Below are positions 25,990-37,269 of a stretch of DNA of 64,000 bases, piece after piece (within the stretch, counting starts at the first letter, position 1; each line of letters opens with the position of its first letter). A model generated the notes under the pieces. The model was not told the DNA's origin and did no database searches. It saw only the letters and a program-made list of their open reading frames with translations. Where the stretch lies: positions 744,001-808,000 of the forward strand of contig CM060732.1 of NCBI GenBank assembly GCA_030704615.1, in the 5' to 3' direction. The DNA is from Takakia lepidozioides (Eukaryota; Streptophyta; Takakiopsida; Takakiales; Takakiaceae). The position numbers were made by a program, and so were the translations under genes.

Positions 25990-26530
25990 TATAGGGATCC
26001 GACATGCCAGCCTTGGCATTCCTGGCAAGGGATGTGCACGACGTAATCGCAGGTGCGGGAGGGCTTTTGTGCGTGGAAGGGTGCCGACAGCCAAGGTCAC
26101 ATGCAGACGAGAATGATCCACCCTATATGTGTGATTGGGATTTTTGTTTTCCTCCACAATCTATCATGGTTGTTTGCAACCCTGTAACAGAGGACTATAC
26201 ATTTGTCCCGCCTTTATGAAAGCATTTGGAAAGCAAGGTACACTAGCTACATCCGTTCACTTATTTGTCTCGGACAACCTCTTCATCTTTCAGATCTTGG
26301 GTTGATATGTGATTGTCTTCAGACATATTTATTTTCGGGATAGTGGACATTTCAATTCTTTCCCTCTTCTTTCCTCTTTGGTTTCATTGCTATGCATCTT
26401 GCAATGTAAGTTTGCAACTCCATACATGATCAGTTTTGGCAGGTGGCTCGCATGGATTTGAACCGCTCATGCGACAAAGGGTACACCATCATTGTTGTGG
26501 GGTACAACAACTCTCAGGTTTTGGCACGAG
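25990..26530 (+). pseudogene. F-box/kelch-like gene fragment
   Basis: FLARDVHDVIAGAGGLLCVEG and IMVVCNPVTEDYTFVPPL resemble the central region of plant F-box proteins, where a GGLLC block is followed by VCNPxTxxxxxLPPL. After an apparent intron, ARMDLNRSCDKGYTIIVVG matches the next kelch-type strand (VDRxxxxYKVVVVG). The F-box itself and the C-terminal repeats are absent and stops follow the last block. It is a truncated copy inside element B, next to the AKR fragment. The assignment rests on motif pattern only. Confidence 0.55.
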
Positions 26531-27600
26531 ACAGGCCTGATGTCTTGGAGATGGTGGTTGCCATCTAGAGGGGAGTGGGTGTATTGGCATGATACTAGCG
26601 GGTTGCGAACCAATAGTTGTGGACAAAGCTCGTTGGCACTTATCGAGGGAATTATTTGCATTAGTTGGACTTCGCAGATGTAGAGACCAGCAGTTTGCCT
26701 TCAGGTCATAAGTTTTCTGGACGACAATCAATTGATTATTGAAGCCCCACTCCTTCTGCAAGCACCGCTCAAGGCAAAGTTCCATGTAGACGTCAGGAGA
26801 TCCTTGGAGCGATACAGCCAAGCAGCAACCACCAAGGCCATTAATTTGTTGGTGCATATTCACATCATTTAGGAGTTTTTGTGTCTCTAACAAGAACCCC
26901 CTGTCTGTCATAATCATACCTTGAGAAGTTCGGCATCAACATAATTTGTTGCTAGCTACTAGTAGTGTCTAAGTTCCTGTTCCTGGGGATCCCATAGAGC
27001 AATACACCCTGTCCAGTAGATAACAAATCACAGGAAGGCATATAACCTGATCCACTGTTCGTCCTTCATATGTACAGTAGTTTGCAAAACATAACATTTG
27101 TGAGAGGATCATCAATTACCTCAAGTGCCTCAGTTGATGCCAACACGAAGGACGAGTGAGCAGGGTTCATAATAGGCAGTTCGATGGACTCTCGAGGCTC
27201 CATAATCTGTTCACTTAGCCCTCCAACAGCAGAGTAACTCACATTCCTCGCGTCCTCGCATGGGCCTTGAGAACTAAAGAATGTTCGAAGTACATGCTCG
27301 AGGGGATTATCAAACATGATTTGCAAGTTTCTGGTTATACCTCAATCCCACCTCAATAACTCCTCGGACCACAGATCTCTCTAGCTACACATACTTGACT
27401 TCAGAACTAGGTCCTAAGTACCACCCAATCAGGAATTCCCAATGAGATGTTTAAACCATAGTACGATGTCCGATGATTTGCATGCCAAATTTCCTGCCAG
27501 GAGCAGCAAAAAGGTGTGTAGATTCATCCGACACTACTGTAAGTACATGGAGTGTCGTCAACTTTCTTCTATGGTAAATGACATGTGAGGTAGCGTTGGT
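26531..27600. other. Element B interior, no gene recognised
   Basis: A minus-strand open frame of 142 codons (26917-26489) overlaps the end of the F-box-like fragment and shows no domain I know. The rest, up to the LINE, is unique AT-rich sequence without a supportable gene. Confidence 0.3.
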
Positions 27601-27629
27601 TGTGGATGCACCAAGTGATTTTGGTCAAA

Positions 27630-30330
27630 GCACATCACGTGCTCCACACATGAGGAGAGTGGTATTGATCCAGCACAGCAGTCCGGATATGTGCATCCCA
27701 ATTACAATTGGAGGAGAACTCAACGCCCAGGTAAGTGTAGGAAGGGAGGACCGGGATCTCTTGGCTACCCCACTGCCACTTAAGATCACTTCCTCCCTCT
27801 CCTCCGTCGTTGAATGCTACCACTGCACATTTGCTGACATTAGCCTCTAGCCCCCAAAGATCAAAGTATGTCTTCGCGCAATCAATCAACTCCTGGAGAT
27901 TGGTTGGAGTCTCCCCTATGCCTGCGAAGTCATCCGCAAACATAAGGGCTAGTATGGTGGTATCACCCACCCTTAACCCAAATCCCTCACTTTCCACATC
28001 CTCGAGGAGTTGATTGATGAAAACATTGAAGAGCAGAGGGGAGAGAGTACATCCTTGAGCTACACCTTGGTCTAAGTCAAAGAAGTTGGACTTCTGTCCG
28101 TTAACAGTGACACAACTTTTGGTGTGAGCATACAAGTTGTGGACAACTCTCCACATCTTTCCCTTGATCCCACAAGACCAGAGGCGGAACCATAGGCCAT
28201 CTCTCCACACTGTGTCATAAGCCTTTTTGACATCCAGGAAAAAGACATAAGTGGGTTTCCCTTCTTTTTTCCTTCCCTGGATAATCTGGCTTAGAGTGAA
28301 GATATGATCCACACAGCCCCTGTTTTGCCGAAAGCCAGCTTGGCCTTCGTGGAAGCAACCTCTAGACTCCAGATCAACCTCGAGACGAGTACTTATAAAT
28401 ATGCAGAATGTCTTGCCAACAGCATTGAGGAGCGTGATGCCACGGTAGTTCCCCGGTTCTTCTCTGTCACCCTTCTTGTATAGATTGACAATGACCCCCT
28501 GTCGCCAGCGAAAGGGGATCATTTCAGTCTTCCAGAGAAGGTTAAAGAGGAGAAGTAGGGCCTCTATCATGGGATCGCCACCGTGCTTGATAAGCTCGTT
28601 GACAATATCATCTGGTCCACCAGCTTTACCTCCATTTAAATATTCAATTGCTTCCACAATCTCAGAAGAACTAATGGGAGCATTATAACCATTGAAATAT
28701 ACTCCAGTTCATCAGGGCTGTTTTGAATCATAGGAACAGTTTTTCCAACTGTGTCCCTCCATTCAGCAGAAGACCCCTCACTGTTAGACCTAGAAGTTCT
28801 GCCAAGGATACTGTAGTGAGTTTAAAGGTTTTGACAATGTCAACCGATGAAGTCACCACTGCACCTTTAGTAGTCTTCAACGCTTGTACTTGCTGACCGT
28901 TTTTCGGTTTGTACAAACGTTGAAGGGCCAACCAGAATATCTTGTCATTACCACCATGGTGGTTTGAGTTTATTTCACTGTATAACTTGTCCCAGTATAA
29001 TTTTTTCTGAGACCTAACAAGCTGATTGATATCTTTACGGAGCTGGTAGTACCTCGCCCACAATTCTCTGTTGGTTTCCAAATTGCAGCACTGTTTATAG
29101 AGGGCTCGTCTCTCAGCTATCTTGAGTTTAATCTCATTAGTCCACCAATTAACTGCTCTACCGCAGACAATTAGTTTCCTCCCAATGATCTTGTCAGCCA
29201 CGGAGGAAACGAAACTCTCCCAAGAGTCCACTGCTCTTTCGACTTCATTTCTTGCGTTAACAGAACGTGACTGAAGTTCTTGGAGCGATTGGACAACATG
29301 AGGGAGAGCCTCTTGCAAGGCCTGGACGTACTCAGCCTTGACCTCCTCATTGTGGAATTTTTCTATGCACCACTTCCGAATCGAACGTTTCACAGATCTC
29401 TTGGTGGTGGGAAAACACCTTTTGATCTCAGTCCAAACCAGGAAGTGGTCAGAGGTACCAATATCAGTTCTGTCGATCAACACATCGGCACACTGGGGGG
29501 ACAAAATTTTGTCCATTATGATATAGTCCACAATGGAACGTTCCCCAGTTTGGGGTTTTTCACGAGTCCACTGCACTTGGTCACCTCTTGTCATGTTATT
29601 CAAGGTCAAAAGCTGAAGCTCTTCTAGACAGTTAATTAACCGTCTGCCATTAGAATTCAGCTCGTCCTCACCAAAAGGTCCAATGATATCGTCCTGATGG
29701 ATCCCTTTGCCCACCCAGGCATTGAAGTCCCCCAATAGTACCACCTGACCTTTGGCAAGGAACGAAGCACAGTCCAGCTTCAAAACTTGTGAGGCCTTGT
29801 CTGCGTCAGCACTAAGGGTCCCCTCTGTGGGCATGTAAACACAACCAACAAAGAGGTCCAGTAGAGTACTCATGCCGCCCTTCAAATTCAGTTTTAGCCA
29901 GATACTATGCTCGTACCTCAAACCCTTGTTGATAATTTCACAATTGTCAAACAAGAAATCACGGACGAACTTCTTTGAGATTGAATTGATGCGGGACTCT
30001 ATTAGAAGCACTTTTGTCATTGCAACCTTCAACGTACCCTTGTTATCAAGTCTCGAGATGGTATTAGCCATGAAATCCAAGCCTAAGCTAGAGCATGTAG
30101 TTTTAAAGGACACATCGTCCATCCTGGGATTCACCCCAAAAACTACACATGAAGCCCTAGATTTGGCATAAGTAACCAATTCCCAGGGATCACCCTGAGG
30201 AGTGTTAATGTTGATAGGAGCTAAATTTTTGATTGTTTTTGCAGGCCATAAGTTTAAGCACAGGAACCAACCTGAGCCCACGTGCCGAGTATGCTAGACA
30301 GAGCATACGACTGCCCAATTTGGGCGGAGG
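27630..30330 (-). mobile_element. LINE retrotransposon with endonuclease and reverse transcriptase, nested in element B
   Basis: The upstream frame (30281-28728) is an apurinic-endonuclease-like domain with LFVGCVYMPTEG, VVLLGDFNAW and the catalytic GTSDHFLVW, followed by a linker (YWDKLYSEIN). The downstream frame (28657-27635) is the reverse transcriptase with NYRGITLLNAVGK, AGFRQNRGCVDHIF, FFLDVKKAYDTVW, QGCTLSPLLFNVF and the catalytic FADD in LALMFADDFAG. Stops and a shift near 28660-28730 separate the two frames, and the C-terminal part is missing. It differs clearly from the LINE in the kinesin intron (FADD against YADD, different flanking motifs), so it is a second family. Inactive copy. 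Confidence 0.9.
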
Positions 30331-30604
30331 GGCTGCCCCCAAGCGGTAGGAGTCCGCTTGTTACCATTCAGAGATCACACTCCAGGGAGTTGCAGGGAAT
30401 GGCCTGTGTAGGCATATTCTAAAGAGGGAAAGGCCCCAAGCTTTCCAACTAAATCCAATGCACTACCTTACCTAAAGCAAAGTGCTTAAGGTCGAAACAA
30501 ACAAGGACACGAGGTCACAAGGCCAGCATTTAGTCACAGAGACATTAATGTACTCCCGTTTCAAGTCCACCCAATGTCAATAGGCTTCCTAGAGGACAGG
30601 GAGA

Positions 30605-31050
30605 AACACGAGAGAGAGAGAGAGAGAGAGAGAGAAATGAAATGAAATGAAATGGACTTTATAACGTCCGCAGAAAACTCAAAGAGCTTATGGGAGAAAA
30701 TGGAAAAAAACATGAGAGAGGAAACAAAACCAGAGCCAAAAAACAGCCCAAAAGCAACTACTGCTCAAGGGATTGTCTAAGGGTCAAGGCCTCGTGCAGG
30801 TAAGCTGCCAAGCATTTGTGATCCTCATAGTGGAAGACTTCAGTGAGAGATTGAGTTCCGCGGAATAGACAGTGGAATCTCCCACGGATCTTGTAATACA
30901 GAGGGCAATAGAAGAAGTGTTCTTCAGTTTCAATTTCCTGGTTACGCCCCGTGCAAGCTGGGCATAGGCGGTCCTCCCGTTGCAGGTTTAGGGAGAGAGA
31001 AAATGACCTGAAATGGTACTTTATAACGTCCGCGGAGGCTCAGAGTTGAG
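30605..31050 (-). mobile_element. LINE 3' fragments of the kinesin-intron family, with (ga)n tract
   Basis: A (ga)n run (30610-30635) leads into gaaatgaaatgaaatgg and about 350 bp closely matching the LINE 3' end at 9541-9900, then a second stub at about 31000-31040 (tactttataacgtccgcgg). Both are 5'-truncated insertions on the minus strand. Confidence 0.8.
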
Positions 31051-31106
31051 AGAGAGAGAGAGATGAGAGCCTCTTCCACTCCAAGCTTTCGGAAATAATG
31101 AACAAC

Positions 31107-31557
31107 CTAACTATGTGGCGTCAATTTGTCCACTTTTGATTTTCCTTTGTTGAGGATGGGTGCTACGATTGTTCTGATTGTGGTGAGGTGCAAAGAGCGA
31201 AGAGAAGAAAGAATAGCACTATCTGGGAGTTTGAGGTTCTTCTTCAGGGTCTTTAGGGTCTGGTTGTTTGTTTCTCCCTTGGCACCTAAGGTGATATTAG
31301 TTGTCCTCCGCATACATATCCACCACACCAGAAAGAGAAGAAAGCTCTTTGAACTTACTTGAAGCATCTTGTATTTCCGAGGGTGCAGCATCCTTCATAC
31401 TCAGGATGGACATGGTTGCCTTACCAAATGTGTCAGCTCTGCTGCTGCCTCTTCCTTGGCCTCTTCCTGTCCACCCAACCATGACACGTACCATGAAAAA
31501 CTCACTTGACATTTCTATCCCACTCTTCTTATTGAGTAAACCAGAAACAATAGACAA
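31107..31557 (-). other. Unassigned open frames, minus strand
   Basis: Two overlapping frames (31557-31297 and 31391-31107) contain Lys/Leu-rich helical-looking stretches (TLKTLKKNLKLPDSAILSSL; SSKFKELSSLSG). They could be two exons of a fragmentary gene carried inside element B. No domain can be named. Confidence 0.25.
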
Positions 31558-31679
31558 TCATGTAGCCAAGTGCTATGCAATGAACAGCTGTAGATTCTAA
31601 CAAGCGAGGACTGGGATAAAAACAGAGATAAGAATGCGTACGTTGCCAATTTATCTTGAGTTTCTTTGGCTATCATGCG

Positions 31680-31940
31680 TTATACCTCTGTAGGTATACT
31701 AAACAGGGCAACTACCTCATAACAATACCTCAACCTGCATAGAGGCTGATTTGACCAAGTTTCTTTGTAAGTCAGGCGCTATACCTCTGGTGGTATACTA
31801 AACAGGGCTACTGTCTCATGACGATACCTCCGCATAAATATAGATTAATTTGGCCAACTTTTCTTGTAAAATGAAATACTATACCTCTGTAGATATATCA
31901 AACAGGGCTACAACCTAATGACGATACCTCTACTAGTATA
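31680..31940 (-). repeat. Inverted copies of the 100-bp tandem repeat at 22.5 kb
   Basis: About 2.5 units (tatacctctgtaggtatac, aacagggc, tgacgatacctc) are the reverse complement of the repeat at 22535-22945. They lie directly inside the right arm of element B and give the element a second, inner inverted-repeat pair. Confidence 0.8.
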
Positions 31941-31944
31941 TATC

Positions 31945-32400
31945 TCTCTCTCATCTCTCTCCTTTAGGCTACGCGACTCATCTCGTGACTTAGGCCTTAC
32001 GACAAGCAAAGGATGGACGGGCAGCAGAAATAGACGGGCAACATGTATATTCAGCTTATACTCTCGTATGTATATGTGTATATGATGCATATACATATAC
32101 ATATATATGATAATATATTATATATTATATACAAAAATAAGTTAAAAATTATAGATTACAATTCAATTGAATTGCCAACTAGCGATTCAATTGAATTGCG
32201 ATTTGGCAATTCAATTGAATTGCGAGTTGACAATTCAATTTAATTGTTGACTGCAATTCAATTGAATTACGAGTTGACAATTCAATTGAATTGCAAATTA
32301 GGGTTAGTTCAATTGAATTGCCCTTGCAATTCAATTGAATTGCGCACTGATCAAGTGAATTGCGAAGCATTTCACATCAAGGCCTTTTTGGAATTCCCTA
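31945..32400 (-). repeat. Right terminal inverted repeat of element B
   Basis: Reverse complement of 18972-19430 in the same block order, ending ggaattcccta at 32400. It has seven or so caattcaattgaattg-type palindromes, some with one changed base (caattcaatttaattg). Confidence 0.85.
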
Positions 32401-33083
32401 CGCAGGATGTACATATGAGGATGCTGAGTTGTCTGTAATGGAAGAAGCTGGAGGGCAGCATATGCATGATGTGTCTTTTTTCTTTCACAAAATGTTTTTT
32501 CATAGAAGTGGCGAACTTAGGAAAACACAAGCGAGGCGCCAAAGGGTGAAGGGTCAACCGGATTGACTGACTGACAAGGCAGTAGATTCGGAAGGTCCGA
32601 GGGAAGTTTCGGTCCTCAGCAGCGTACACGGAGGGTGCTGAGTGGTCGCCAAGCTCAACAGTCTCACTACTTAGCTCATTCGATAGTGTGGGTTTGGGAG
32701 AGGTAGCTGGAAGAGCATTTGCGCTGCTTTTGACGAAAGCTTTAAAGGTATGTCTCTCCTTCATGCACGCAGGCGCGATCGCTGTCAGTCTGAAGCTCGA
32801 GCAGTGCTTCTCTTAGTTCTTCACCGGCCATTGATGTGCCAATCTTAGCTCAGAGTCAATTGAGATCTGCTGTTTGGTCCTTATCCGCCCACTAAGATCG
32901 TGCAGGGGTATACTCATCTAGTGACGCAGGTCTCTTTTCAGCCTCTGCATTTTCTATATTCTAGAAGAAGCTTCTTTGGCAACTTTGGATAAGATTGGAA
33001 CGGAATGGATTGGTTCAGTGAAAACGTGCCAAACGGTGATGAGTACAGTTGTGGAACGTAGGTGTCCCGATAACTAAGCAACC
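32401..33083. other. Region between element B and the GST pseudogene
   Basis: Probable 5' flank of the GST pseudogene. A minus-strand frame (32764-32372) of 130 codons has no recognisable domain. No promoter motif can be named. Confidence 0.3.
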
Positions 33084-35046
33084 ATGGTGATGAAGTTGTA
33101 CGGCATGGACACCGCCAACGTTAAGCGGGCGGTGCTTGCACTCTACGAGAAAGAGGTAAACTCTTAGACGAAACCTATTGTTTGCATCGTAATTAAGTTC
33201 CTGCACTTTTCAACTGGTGCCAGTGTCATAGAGACCAATGCAACTGTTGTGCTGAAGTTTTGTGATAACAGTGAGACGGATGTGCCTGGACAAATCTGAT
33301 ATTGCAAATGTTGGAAAAGAGGGAGTCCACCGCCTCTCCACCGCGGGAGCTTGTGTAAATCATAGTGGCTCCTCCAACTGTTAGAATGTGGTGACAGTAG
33401 TAACTAGCCATTGGAGAGAGTGAACTCGGCACCTGAGGCTGTTGGGGGACGTTGTTTTTTGTGGGAAAATTTCAGCAGCCATTAGATATGTACACCTTAG
33501 GCATTATCGTGTGTTTTGAATGGTGTTGAAGGTGGACGACTTTCAATTCGTGAAGGTGAACTTGCTAGCGGGAGAAAACCGGAAGCCTTCTTCCTCGCCG
33601 TGCAAGTAAGTTTCTCTGCAATGTATGTGTATCCTCAGAGAGAGATGCAATTTGGAAAAAATGTGTACTCATTGGTGGACATGGTTTGCGGAGAATACCA
33701 TCCATCCTGGTGTTGGTTGGGGCAGCAGTCCACCTGGGTACATGACATGGACCTGGATACGTTTATATCGCTCACTCAAGAGCCACCTGCCATCATCTCA
33801 TTTAAGGGAACCAAGTGTGGTTCTAAGATCACATTGTACTGAAATTCATGCTAATGATTCCATGACTGCCAAGTGTGTCCCTCTACCAAACAAGAGATGT
33901 GACCCATTGTCGTGTCTTGAAAGGTCAGTGCATAGATTGCGAAAGGGGGACAGAAAGGATCTTTGTTCACGATGGTTTTAGACAGAAGTGGTCTCATGGA
34001 AAGTTCTCTGCCAAGAGAAAGAGAGAGAACCGGGCAGAGATGTCGAGCATTGTTCTATCTTGGTGTTCACAAAAGCCTCTTTCGCTCTATGCTCGTTGTG
34101 GGTGGATGTACACATGTCACATAATTGTGCCCCTTGAGCAAGAGATACACAAATTATCTGCCAAACCAAACTACGGAGCTTTGTGGTGATAGACCTGACA
34201 CCCAGTGCTTTAGACAGCAGAGGGATAAATCGCTCCAGGGATAATACCTGCTGGTGCAAATATTCATTGGCGGTGAAGGAAATGACGGTTTTGTCGCTGA
34301 GGAAAGTAGTGTACGGCATGATGAATTGAGAGTCTTGAACCATCACGGATGCTTTGTTTCCAATTTGACTTTCATTTGAGGGATTAACAAGCTATGTGGA
34401 TGGGGTGGCAGCCATTTTGAAAGGTCCCGTGTCTGGAAGACTGCGACTTCCAGATCTTTGGTAAGCTCTCAAGTGAACCCTGGCACTATTGTTGATCTCT
34501 ATGACCCTCCTGATAGTTACAATCAGAATGTACATTACACTCAGGTGTTGTCTGTAAGTGTATGTTTGAGCTTATCTGGATTATGGGTCCGTTTCGCAGA
34601 GTCTCGAGCTATAGCGAAGTATATCCTCGAAAAGTACAAGGGTCAAGGCACACCTGATCTGTTTGGGAAAACTCTGCAAGAGCAAGCCATTGTCAATCAA
34701 TGGGTGGAAGTGGAGGGCCAGAACTTCAGTCCTCCATCTGGAGCTATCATGACAGAGTATTTCATGTCCAACGTGATGAAGAGACCTCTCGACAAAGAGC
34801 TAATTACCTCTGCAACTGCGAAGCTGGAGAAGGTTTTGGATGTCTATGAAGCTCACTTGTCAAAGAACAAGTACCTTGCGGGTGACCATTATACCCCTTG
34901 CGGATCTCCTTCATGTCCCTGCTCTTGACAAAATAATGCAAGGGGAATGCATTGCATCTCGGAAGCATGTGGATGCATGGTGTAAAGACATTACGGCGCG
35001 CCCTGCATGGAAGAAAACGTCGGAGTCTGGTTCAATGTGGGCATAG
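33084..35046 (+). pseudogene. Phi-type glutathione S-transferase pseudogene
   Basis: Four exon-like blocks: 33084-33155 (MVMKLYGMDTANVKRAVLAL), 33532-33605 (DDFQFVKVNLLAGENRKP), 34412-34460 (VPCLEDCDFQIF) and 34600-35046 (SRAIAKYILEKYKGQGTPDL through to SGSMWA and stop). They follow the plant phi-class plan: thioredoxin-fold domain with the SRAI glutathione-contact motif, linker, then helical domain. Three lesions are visible. Exon 2 is one base short of the frame needed at its donor (near 33588). Exon 3 has an in-frame TGA at 34418-34420 at the usual PFG glycine. Exon 4 has an extra C near 34895. Splice sites are otherwise consensus. It would have conjugated glutathione to electrophiles in the cytosol. 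It now looks dead, although assembly error could explain single lesions. Confidence 0.8.
33640..34346 (-). other. GST pseudogene intron 2 content
   Basis: This intron holds a minus-strand frame of 122 codons (34346-33978) and a plus-strand frame of 108 codons (33516-33842). Neither matches a family I recognise. It could be an old insertion; there is no clear boundary repeat. Confidence 0.25.
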
Positions 35047-35657
35047 TCTTTTTCTCACTCTGCTAATTTAAATAAGCTGGTGTTTTGGGACGAATTCTTG
35101 TCTCAGCTCATGCCCTCCGTGTATGTTCACGGTATGCAAGGCGGCTTTTGGAAGTGTGTAGTTTGATTGGAGTAGGAGATTGGGCCTGCCAGACATCCTG
35201 TGCCTGCCTCACCATGTGGGACAAGAATCCTTGTCCCAGCCTAGCTAGCACCCCCAGATCTTCATGGTATGCAAGGCTGCTTCTAAAAGTGTTTAGTTTG
35301 ATTGGTCATTGAAGGGATTGGGCATGCTAGATAGCGCCTGTGACTACCTTTGTACGATATCATGTAATGACAAAACCAACCCTTGAAAAGTATTGTTGGT
35401 ACTGAGTTTTGTACATGGATGGTGGGGAAGAGGCAAAATGGTCAGCTCTCTCTCTATCGTGTTGTTTCATGGTGCTTCTCTGAGCATCCCCTTGGGCCCA
35501 AGAAATCTTCTCCCTCTCTCCTGTGTTAGTCTTCTGTGTGGCATAGGCTGTCTTTGCCCCTTCTCTTTGTGCACATACAAACGTTTATCTCTACCATAGT
35601 TTAACGCATGGTATTGGATTTTAGTCAGAATCTTACAGTGAAGTTAACCTGATCTGT

Positions 35658-35998
35658 TAACACATCTTAGTTAACATTTTCTTGCTATTAGTTACAGACA
35701 GGTTAGAGTTTGAATTTGCCCGCCAAAAGGTGCGGCTCTAGTTTACAGCTAAGTGTTCTTGACTCTTTGATGGCCGGTGTAGTTGACTATCATAACCTGT
35801 GCTCGCTGCTATGAGAGATATGGTTGATCACATTACTAAGAGATATAAGCTTCGTGAGATGGGCAGAACACATTGCATATGTGTATGTAAAAGCAAAGTT
35901 TGCTGCTGACTGTTTAAGTGATTTAGACCAGATATTCATGAGCAAGTCAGATCAGGTTGTTTAACGAGATCAGGAAATTCAATAGGTTATGGGCCCAC
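35658..35998 (+). mobile_element. Candidate 5' LTR end and primer-binding site of the copia element
   Basis: The stretch ggttatgggcccac at 35985-35998 is complementary to the anticodon stem-loop region of plant initiator Met-tRNA (tRNA sense gtgggcccataacc). This half-tRNA primer is known from Drosophila copia. Upstream, a sequence starting tgttaacac (35658) and ending ttca (about 35979) could be the LTR. No second LTR is present to fix the limits, so the LTR call is tentative, while the binding site is clear. It lies 24 bp before the gag ATG at 36022. Confidence 0.55.
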
Positions 35999-36021
35999 GC
36001 CACCTCTAACGCTGCGTCACA

Positions 36022-37265
36022 ATGAGTATCAAGAGTGATATGAGAGAATTGGCTAATTTAGAGAGGTTCAATGGACAAAATTTTCAGCTCTGGAAGTTTC
36101 AAATGGTTATAATCTTCAAAGCCAAGAAGGTATTTAACAATTGTCAATGGGATCGAGAAGAGAGAGTGTAGATGATCCAAAAGCGTGGGATGAGAGAGAT
36201 AGTGTGGCTACCATGTATCTGGTTTCTTCAGTTGACAAGAAGTATTTGCAGCAGTTGCTTAACTGCAAAACAGCAGCTCAAATGTGGTCTAGATTGATCA
36301 CTTTGCATGAACAGAGCGCAAGTGAGAATATTACATGTTACAGCAAAGGTTTTTCGAGTATAAGATGAAGGAAGGAGATGATATAGCAAGTCACGTGAGT
36401 GCTATAGAATCAATGGCTAGCCAGTTGAACGATCTTGGTGAAACAACATCAGAGAGAGCAGTGATGACCAAAATTATTTGTAGCCTTCCACCTAGCTATC
36501 GCTACTTGATATCTGCTTGGGATAGTGTCCCAAAGGATCAACAGACGGTTGAAATACTCACGGCCAGGTTACTGAAGGAAGAGTGTCTTAACATAGAGAG
36601 AGGATGTGTCGATGAGCAAGTTGATCAGGTGTTTTTTGCTAACAGAGCAGGAAGTTACTTTCAAGGATGATCATACAGGATACCGAGTTATCTATTGCAT
36701 CAAAAGAAAATCAGAAGTGTTTTCTTGTTTTCAAAAAATGTTGAGCCAAATGAAGAGAGACACTGGACATGGTATCATGACATTAAGAACCGACTGAGGA
36801 GGTGAATACCTAAGTAAAGAGTTCTCGGATTTCTTACAGAAGGAAGGGATACGTCATGAAACTACTGCTCCGTATACGCCAGAACAGAACGGCGTCTCTG
36901 AAAGGGATAATCGAACTATCATGGAAAGCGCAAGAAGCATGATCCATAGTGGTTTAGGTTTGGATTTTTGGGCAGAAGCAGTGTACACTGCAGTGTACAT
37001 TTTAAATAGAAGTGGCACCCACATGCTACAAGGGAAAACCCCTATCGAGGCCTGGACGGGACAAAAACCCTCAGTAGCTCACCTGCGAGTGTTTGGTTGT
37101 CCTGCTTATGCTCACATTCCCAAAGAGTTGCGCAGTTAGTTAGACCCTAAGAGCAGAAGGTGTGTTCTCACTGGCTACTATGATGAGAGCAAGGCATATC
37201 GCTTATGGGATGAGGAGAACCAAAAGATGGTTATCAATAGGGATGTTTTGTTCGATGAAGCGTTG
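36022..37265 (+). pseudogene. Internally deleted Ty1/copia gag-integrase
   Basis: It begins with the copia gag N-terminus (RFNGQNFQLWKFQM), runs through the UBN2-type region (AQMWSRLITLHEQSASEN, ERAVMTKIICSLPPSYR) with frame changes near 36140 and 36345, and then jumps to the integrase end. GGEYLSKEF and PYTPEQNGVSERDNRT carry the last catalytic residues, followed by LRVFGCPAYAHIPKELRS. A TGA precedes GGEY at about 36795. Protease, most of the integrase core, reverse transcriptase and RNase H are missing. Non-functional. Confidence 0.9.
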
Positions 37266-37269
37266 GTTT

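Larger units (their letters stand above)
18972..32400. mobile_element. Element B: candidate 13.4-kb element with matched terminal inverted repeats of about 455 bp
   Basis: The left arm (18972-19430) and right arm (31945-32400) are inverted copies in the same internal order: tagggaattccaaaaagg end, ttgatcagtgcgc, a series of aattcaattgaatt palindromes, (ta)n tract, then tcctttgcttgt and an agagag tract. Both arms carry a variant (gatcagtgcgc, gaactaaccctaa) absent from element A, so they match each other best. Between them lie the intact integrase-like gene, AKR and F-box pseudogenes with introns, the module also present in element A, an inserted LINE, and inner inverted tandem repeats (22.5 and 31.7 kb). 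The flanking octamers aaaggtcg and cgcaggat do not match, so a target duplication is not seen. It may be a single giant element or two half-elements in inverted orientation. Confidence 0.55.

Noticed and set aside
28728-30281. 517-codon frame as a host endonuclease gene
   Set aside because: The GDFNA and SDH motifs, the linker and the reverse transcriptase directly downstream identify it as part of a LINE.
18972-32400. Element B as a Polinton/Maverick
   Set aside because: Long inverted repeats and an rve integrase fit, but no protein-primed DNA polymerase, packaging ATPase, protease or capsid frame is present, and the ends are not Polinton-like.
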